A DNA stretch of 64,000 nt from Gammaproteobacteria bacterium (GTDB taxonomy: Bacteria; Pseudomonadota; Gammaproteobacteria; Xanthomonadales; SZUA-36). Location: NCBI GenBank assembly GCA_021772915.1, contig JAJFLB010000015.1, positions 1 through 64,000 on the forward strand, written 5' to 3'. A program made the translations under genes and the position numbers. How positions within the stretch are numbered: position 1 is the first letter of the stretch; the number at the start of each line of letters is the position of its first letter. This document shows positions 59,733 through 64,000 of this stretch, piece after piece. The notes under the pieces were generated by a model. The model was not told the origin of the DNA. It saw only the letters and a list, made by a program, of their open reading frames with translations, and did no database searches.

Positions 59733-60920
59733 TCAGTCTCCGAGTGAGGTGACAATTTTTTGGGCAACCTCACGTGCCACCCGATCGTAATCCAGTACAT
59801 CGTCCAGGGTTTCTATATTACCCGTCGCGCAAGTATTGAGTGCGCTAGAAACCACCGATGGTATCTGCAAAAAGCCAATACGATGCCCTAAGAAGGCCGC
59901 AACTGCAATTTCATTGGCGGCATTCAGGACGACCGGTGCACTTCCACCGGTCTCGAGCGCTTGATAGGCAAGGGCGAGACCGGGAAAACGCTCAGCGTCG
60001 GGTGGGTAAAACTCCAGCCCGTGCATGGCCGTAAGGTCGAGTCGTTCTACGCCCGCTTCAATTCGATCAGGCCAGGCCAGTGCATTTGCAATGGGTGTGC
60101 GCATGTCGGGCATACCCAGTTGCGCCAGCACCGAGCCATCCTGATAAGCCACCATGGAATGCACAATGCTTTGCGGGTGGATAATGACGTCAATCTGGTC
60201 GGGTCGTGCATCGAACAGCCAGCTTGCTTCAATCACCTCCAAGCCTTTATTCATCAAGGTGGCTGAGTCGATAGATATTTTCTTTCCCATATTCCAGTTG
60301 GGGTGATTGCAAGCCTGCTCCGGCGTTACGTGGTGCAAGTCTTTGCTTGGCGTGTGCAGAAACGGGCCACCAGATGCCGTCAAAACCAGCTTCTCAACAC
60401 CAGCACTTTCAAGACCCGCCTCCAGATCTGGCGGCAAGACCTGGAACAGTGCGTTGTGCTCGGAGTCAACCGGAATAATCGTCGAGTTGTGTTCGCCGGC
60501 AGCCGCGCGAAATAACTCTCCTGCGATAACCATTGACTCCTTGTTGGCCAGCAACAGGCGCTTGCCACTCTGTACCGCCCGCAATGTGGGTTCGAGCCCG
60601 GCCGCGCCGACAATCGCGGCCATGACAGTATCAGTTTCATCCAGACAGGCAGCCGTACCCGCTGCGCTGTCGCCCGCGAGAACTTCAGATTTGCAACCCA
60701 GGCCGTTAAGAGCTGATTGCAGGTCTTTGGCTTTCGTGTCGTCGCTGATAGCCGCAAAACGGGCGCCAAACTGATGGCATTGTTCTGCAAGGCGGGTGAC
60801 GTTGGCGTGTGCGCAAAGGGCGACAACATTGAAACGGTCGGGGTGGTGAGCAAGCACATTGAGTGTGCTTTCGCCAATCGAACCCGTTGAACCCAATACT
60901 GTAATACCCTGGCTTTGCAA
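59733..60920 (-). CDS. dxr: 1-deoxy-D-xylulose 5-phosphate reductoisomerase
   Basis: Dxr/IspC (395 residues) makes methylerythritol phosphate with NADPH. The nucleotide-binding start is ITVLGSTGSIGESTL, with LANKESMVIAG, PVDSEHNALFQ and SIDSATLMNKGLEVIEA active-site segments. The start is TTG at 60920 with GAGGAGC 7 bases upstream, a strong ribosome binding site. ispD and ispF of the same pathway are at 14.7-15.9 kb. Confidence 0.95.
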   Translation of the reverse strand: MQSQGITVLGSTGSIGESTLNVLAHHPDRFNVVALCAHANVTRLAEQCHQFGARFAAISDDTKAKDLQSALNGLGCKSEVLAGDSAAGTAACLDETDTVMAAIVGAAGLEPTLRAVQSGKRLLLANKESMVIAGELFRAAAGEHNSTIIPVDSEHNALFQVLPPDLEAGLESAGVEKLVLTASGGPFLHTPSKDLHHVTPEQACNHPNWNMGKKISIDSATLMNKGLEVIEASWLFDARPDQIDVIIHPQSIVHSMVAYQDGSVLAQLGMPDMRTPIANALAWPDRIEAGVERLDLTAMHGLEFYPPDAERFPGLALAYQALETGGSAPVVLNAANEIAVAAFLGHRIGFLQIPSVVSSALNTCATGNIETLDDVLDYDRVAREVAQKIVTSLGD

Positions 60921-60931
60921 CGATTAGCTCC

Positions 60932-61753
60932 TCAGATTTCCGCGATCAGCAGGCCTAAACCGAAAAATGGGGCCGCTGCCAGCAAGCTGTCGAGTCTGTC
61001 CAGAATTCCACCATGGCCCGGTAGAAGGTTACCGGAGTCCTTACATCCAGTTACGCGCTTGTGCAGTGATATCAGCAAATCACCACCAACGGACACAAGG
61101 GCAATCAACAGACTTAGTAATATGAGCCTGGTTGCCGAAATGGGAGTCAGTGGCATCCAGTGGGCTGCCAACAATGCCACCAGTGGGGCCAATACCAGCC
61201 CGCCCAGAAGACCAGCGAGTGTCTTGCCGGGACTAATCTTTGGCGCCAGCTTTTTCCGGCCATAAGCCTTGCCAAAAAAATAAGCACCTGTATCGGCCGC
61301 CCACACGATTAACAATAACAACAAAAGCAACCAGGACCCCTCGGGTCGGGTGCGTAACCAAGTGAGTGCAAACCAGGCCGCAGAGATGGACACCAGCGCT
61401 GTAAAAAAGGAAACAGATCGGAAAAGGCGATTGGGTGTGCTCTGTATGCGAAAAAGTGGTAAACGCATCAACATCACGAGCCAGGCCACACAACTGGCTG
61501 ACAGGTACAGCCATGCAGCTTCATTCAAGTGGTCAACGAACAGGTACAACAGCGCAATTACCATGGCTTGCAGTGCCACCAGAAAATAACCGTACACATG
61601 GCCCGAGAAACCCGCAATACGCGTGTACTCGTAGCTACCGGCCAATAGCAGAATCGATATGAAAGCCAGAAACCACGGTTCTGGCAATGCGAAAATTGCC
61701 GCAAGGGCAAGAGGTAACAGAAGCAATGCGGTTAATACGCGTTGCTTAAGCAT
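60932..61753 (-). CDS. cdsA: phosphatidate cytidylyltransferase
   Basis: CdsA (273 residues) makes CDP-diacylglycerol, the precursor of phospholipids. About eight transmembrane helices are followed by the signature KRVTGCKDSGNLLPGHGG and LDRLDSLL. The correct start is the ATG at 61753 (MLKQRVLTALLLLP), eight bases inside the uppS 3' end; the longer frame to 62245 is uppS in another frame. Confidence 0.95.
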   Translation of the reverse strand: MLKQRVLTALLLLPLALAAIFALPEPWFLAFISILLLAGSYEYTRIAGFSGHVYGYFLVALQAMVIALLYLFVDHLNEAAWLYLSASCVAWLVMLMRLPLFRIQSTPNRLFRSVSFFTALVSISAAWFALTWLRTRPEGSWLLLLLLLIVWAADTGAYFFGKAYGRKKLAPKISPGKTLAGLLGGLVLAPLVALLAAHWMPLTPISATRLILLSLLIALVSVGGDLLISLHKRVTGCKDSGNLLPGHGGILDRLDSLLAAAPFFGLGLLIAEI

Positions 61754-62486
61754 CGGAGCTGCCTGTGAGCTGCTCGCTGGTATACCCGAAGCGGCGCTCA
61801 CGAGACTGGAAAGCCGTGATCGCCTGATCCAGCTCGTGTTCATCAAAATCGGGCCACAGCACGGGGGTGAAATAGAACTCAGTGTATGCTGATTGCCAAA
61901 GTAAAAAATTACTGATGCGCATCTCACCGCCGGTACGTATGAACAGATCAGGATCAGGTGATTCCGCGAGCGCAAGAAAGTTGCCAAACTGCTGCTCGTC
62001 AATTTCGCCGGAGACCAGTTTTCCATCTGCAAAGGATTGCGCCATGCGCCTCGCTGCCTGCGTGATGTCCCAGCGACCGCCATAGTTGGCCGCAATATTA
62101 ACCACCAGCTTGGTGTTGTTGGCGGTAAGCGTCTCGGCTGCCAGCATTTTTTCCTGCAGGGTGGATGTAAAACCAGTTTTGTCGCCGATAAATCGAAGGC
62201 GCACCCCATTTTGATGCAGCTCACTGGCTTCTTTGTCAAGCGCACGCAAAAATAATTCCATCAAATTCGATATTTCGTGCGCCGGCCGACCCCAGTTTTC
62301 ACTGGAGAATGCAAATACTGTCAGGGTGCCGATGCCCCGGCGAACGCAATGTTCGACCACTGCGCGCAAGGCTTTTTGACCTGCGCGGTGGCCCAATTTG
62401 CGGGGCTGGTGTCTTTTCTTGGCCCAACGGCCGTTGCCATCCATGACGATAGCGATATGGGCAGGTAGACTTGGTGGTGTACTCAC
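61746..62486 (-). CDS. uppS: undecaprenyl diphosphate synthase
   Basis: UppS (246 residues) is the cis-prenyltransferase that makes the lipid carrier for peptidoglycan and O-antigen. The active site is IAIVMDGNGRWAKKR with catalytic Asp16, followed by GHRAG, FAFSSENWGRP and DLFIRTGGEMRISNF. The start is GTG. It overlaps cdsA by eight bases. Confidence 0.96.
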   Translation of the reverse strand: MSTPPSLPAHIAIVMDGNGRWAKKRHQPRKLGHRAGQKALRAVVEHCVRRGIGTLTVFAFSSENWGRPAHEISNLMELFLRALDKEASELHQNGVRLRFIGDKTGFTSTLQEKMLAAETLTANNTKLVVNIAANYGGRWDITQAARRMAQSFADGKLVSGEIDEQQFGNFLALAESPDPDLFIRTGGEMRISNFLLWQSAYTEFYFTPVLWPDFDEHELDQAITAFQSRERRFGYTSEQLTGSSDA

Positions 62487-62505
62487 AGACCGCCGTAATC
62501 AGGCA

Positions 62506-63063
62506 TCAAAAATCCAGTAATTCCTGTTCTTTTTGTGCCACAACTTTGTCAACCATCACGATGTGCTGGTCCGTGATTTGCTGAATTTCCTTTTCAGACC
62601 GGTGATCGTCATCTTCGGAGATTTCCTTATTCTTCAGCAGTTCTTTCATGTGGTGGTTCGCATCCCGGCGAATATTACGCACGGCAACTTTTGTGTTTTC
62701 ACCTTCATGGTGGACCACTTTACCCAGCTCTACTCGCCGTTCTTCGGTCAGTGGGGGGAGGGGAATACGAATTATGGTTCCTGCCGTAACCGGATTGAGT
62801 CCGAGATCCGAGGTCATGATGGCTTTTTCAAGTGCTTTTACCATGGTCTTGTCCCAGGCTGTAACTGCGAGCGTACGGGCATCCTCGACGGAAACACTGG
62901 CAGCCTGACTGATGGGTACATCGCTGCCGTAATAATCTACGTGCACGTGCTCCAGCAGACTTGGATGTGCACGACCGGTGCGGATTTTGGCCAGTTCGGT
63001 ACGCAGCGAATCCAGACTTTTGTGCATACGGATTCGTGCATCTTTTTTAATGTCTTCAATCAT
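62506..63063 (-). CDS. frr: ribosome recycling factor
   Basis: Frr (185 residues) splits post-termination ribosomes with EF-G. The conserved regions are [30 protein letters not shown], and [13 protein letters not shown]. Two ATG codons are adjacent (63066, 63063); the second fits the family and has GGGAG 6 bases upstream. It lies between pyrH and uppS. Confidence 0.96.
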   Translation of the reverse strand: MIEDIKKDARIRMHKSLDSLRTELAKIRTGRAHPSLLEHVHVDYYGSDVPISQAASVSVEDARTLAVTAWDKTMVKALEKAIMTSDLGLNPVTAGTIIRIPLPPLTEERRVELGKVVHHEGENTKVAVRNIRRDANHHMKELLKNKEISEDDDHRSEKEIQQITDQHIVMVDKVVAQKEQELLDF

Positions 63064-63131
63064 CATTTTCTCCCGGTGTGGCTGTCTCGTGTTATCAAAT
63101 CTGCTACGGAAGCTCTAACGTCGTGAACCCA

Positions 63132-63845
63132 TCAACAAATGATGGTGCCGACATTTTTTCCATTGACAATACGCATCAGGTTTCCACTGCCAAAAACATT
63201 AAAAACCCTGATGGGCATAGCCTGGTCACGACACAGTACGATGGCATTGGCATCCATGACACCCAGTTTACCCTCAATGACTTTGTCGTAACTAAGGGAA
63301 TCGTACAAGTGTGCGTCCTGATGGGTGTTTGGATCAGCAGAAAAAACACCATCAACTTTGGTGGCCTTCAAAACCATATCTGCGCCGATCTCTATGGCCC
63401 GCAAAGCGGCAGCGGTGTCTGTGGTGAAAAACGGATTTCCGGTGCCACCGGCGATAATGACAACACGTCCTTTTTCAAGGTGCCGTGTTGCACGGCGGCG
63501 AATGTAGTCTTCGCTCACATCATGAACAGAAATCGCTGACATTACGCGTGCTTCTACACCGGTCTTTTCAAGTGCATCCTGCAAAGCCAGTGAGTTCATC
63601 AGGGTTGCCAGCATTCCCATGTGATCCCCGGTGACGCGATCAATCCCGGCTTCAGCCAATCCGGCACCACGAAATATGTTGCCGCCACCAATGACGATAG
63701 CAACTTGTACACCGGCTTCCAGCACTTCCTGTATTTCTTTGGCGATCCGGCCGATGATGATTGGGTCTATACCATAGTCTTCCTCGCCAAGAAGTGCCTC
63801 ACCGCTCAGCTTCAGAAGGATACGTTTGTAGGTTGTTTTAGCCAC
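63132..63845 (-). CDS. pyrH: UMP kinase
   Basis: PyrH (237 residues) phosphorylates UMP to UDP and is often feedback controlled by UTP. Typical segments are [40 protein letters not shown] and [17 protein letters not shown]. The start is GTG and lies inside the tsf 3' end: GTGGCTAA is both the start of pyrH and the last codon and stop of tsf. Confidence 0.95.
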   Translation of the reverse strand: MAKTTYKRILLKLSGEALLGEEDYGIDPIIIGRIAKEIQEVLEAGVQVAIVIGGGNIFRGAGLAEAGIDRVTGDHMGMLATLMNSLALQDALEKTGVEARVMSAISVHDVSEDYIRRRATRHLEKGRVVIIAGGTGNPFFTTDTAAALRAIEIGADMVLKATKVDGVFSADPNTHQDAHLYDSLSYDKVIEGKLGVMDANAIVLCRDQAMPIRVFNVFGSGNLMRIVNGKNVGTIIC

Positions 63846-64000
63846 CTTTTACCTGCTGCATGACCTCGTCTGCGAAGTTGTCTTGCTTTTTCTCGACGCC
63901 TTCGCCCACGGCTAGGCGGGTAAATCCTTTCACAGAGGCACCCTTGTTAGCAAGCAGTTTGGAAACCGTGACATCGCCGTCTTTAACAAAGGGCTGGCCC
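63838..64000 (-). CDS. tsf: elongation factor Ts, C-terminal part (runs off the window)
   Basis: The last 53 codons of tsf are present; the rest lies beyond the window. The translated end contains [33 protein letters not shown] and [11 protein letters not shown], which match the C-terminus of EF-Ts, the nucleotide exchange factor for EF-Tu. Its stop codon overlaps the GTG start of pyrH by eight bases. Confidence 0.9.
   Translation of the reverse strand, partial: GQPFVKDGDVTVSKLLANKGASVKGFTRLAVGEGVEKKQDNFADEVMQQVKGG

Noticed and set aside
61754-62245. N-terminal extension of the cdsA frame
   Set aside because: It is the uppS gene read in another frame.

Overview
The window is a stretch of chromosome from a Gram-negative gammaproteobacterium. 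It carries EpmA, BepA, FtsB, a BamC-type lipoprotein, a Spy/CpxRA-type envelope stress module, ParC/ParE, and the tsf-pyrH-frr-uppS-cdsA-dxr-rseP-bamA-skp-lpxD-fabZ-lpxA-lpxB-rnhB chain in the order usual for this class. I cannot name the genus. Single-copy housekeeping genes dominate. I saw no rRNA, tRNA, CRISPR array, prophage or complete insertion sequence. Mobile-type DNA is limited to short intergenic REP palindromes and one 159-bp MITE-like element.

Layout. 0.1-3 kb: a secreted beta-helix protein and a DUF3617 protein. 3-6.1 kb: a solitary heme-copper oxidase subunit-I-like protein, a bacteriohemerythrin and a CtaA/COX15 heme A synthase homologue; both the oxidase and CtaA deviate at expected active-site residues. 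6.1-10.4 kb: parE-parC. 10.6-16 kb: pyrG-kdsA and eno-ftsB-ispD-ispF, tightly packed, followed by an FHA-domain membrane protein. 16.5-18.7 kb: a NarL-type two-component pair and a convergent PspB-like gene among REP elements. 18.9-25.8 kb: an M14-type deacylase, then gldA-gldF-gldG-DUF4340 (overlapping), an AlkA-type glycosylase and a SecB-like protein. 25.9-28.9 kb: a GNAT-VanY fusion and a PiT phosphate transporter with its DUF47 partner. 29-31.9 kb: spy and cpxRA, divergent around a textbook CpxR box.

31.9-39.3 kb: epmA, bepA, a glutaredoxin, a FadL-like outer membrane protein, a PerM-type permease, bcp, a bamC-like lipoprotein and a seven-iron ferredoxin. 39.4-45 kb: a polyamine-type set (gamma-glutamylpolyamine synthetase-like, class III aminotransferase, agmatinase) that also contains a Rieske oxygenase and a small secreted protein. 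45-51 kb: DUF445, a one-domain asparaginase-like protein, a 987-residue exported protein I do not recognise, an ArsC/YfgD protein, the MITE and a TlpA-like thioredoxin. 51.1-64 kb: the envelope and translation chain on the minus strand, ending in a partial tsf.

How the genes work together. Much of the window builds or guards the envelope. kdsA, lpxA, lpxB, lpxD and fabZ make lipid A/KDO precursors; dxr, ispD, ispF and uppS feed isoprenoid and undecaprenyl carrier supply; cdsA makes phospholipid precursor. bamA, bamC, skp and bepA assemble the outer membrane, and rseP, cpxRA/spy and possibly the PspB-linked two-component pair sense envelope damage. The least explained parts are the divergent oxidase/CtaA/hemerythrin locus, the Rieske oxygenase in the polyamine cluster, the BamA loop with an EF-hand motif, and the large exported protein at 46.8-49.8 kb.
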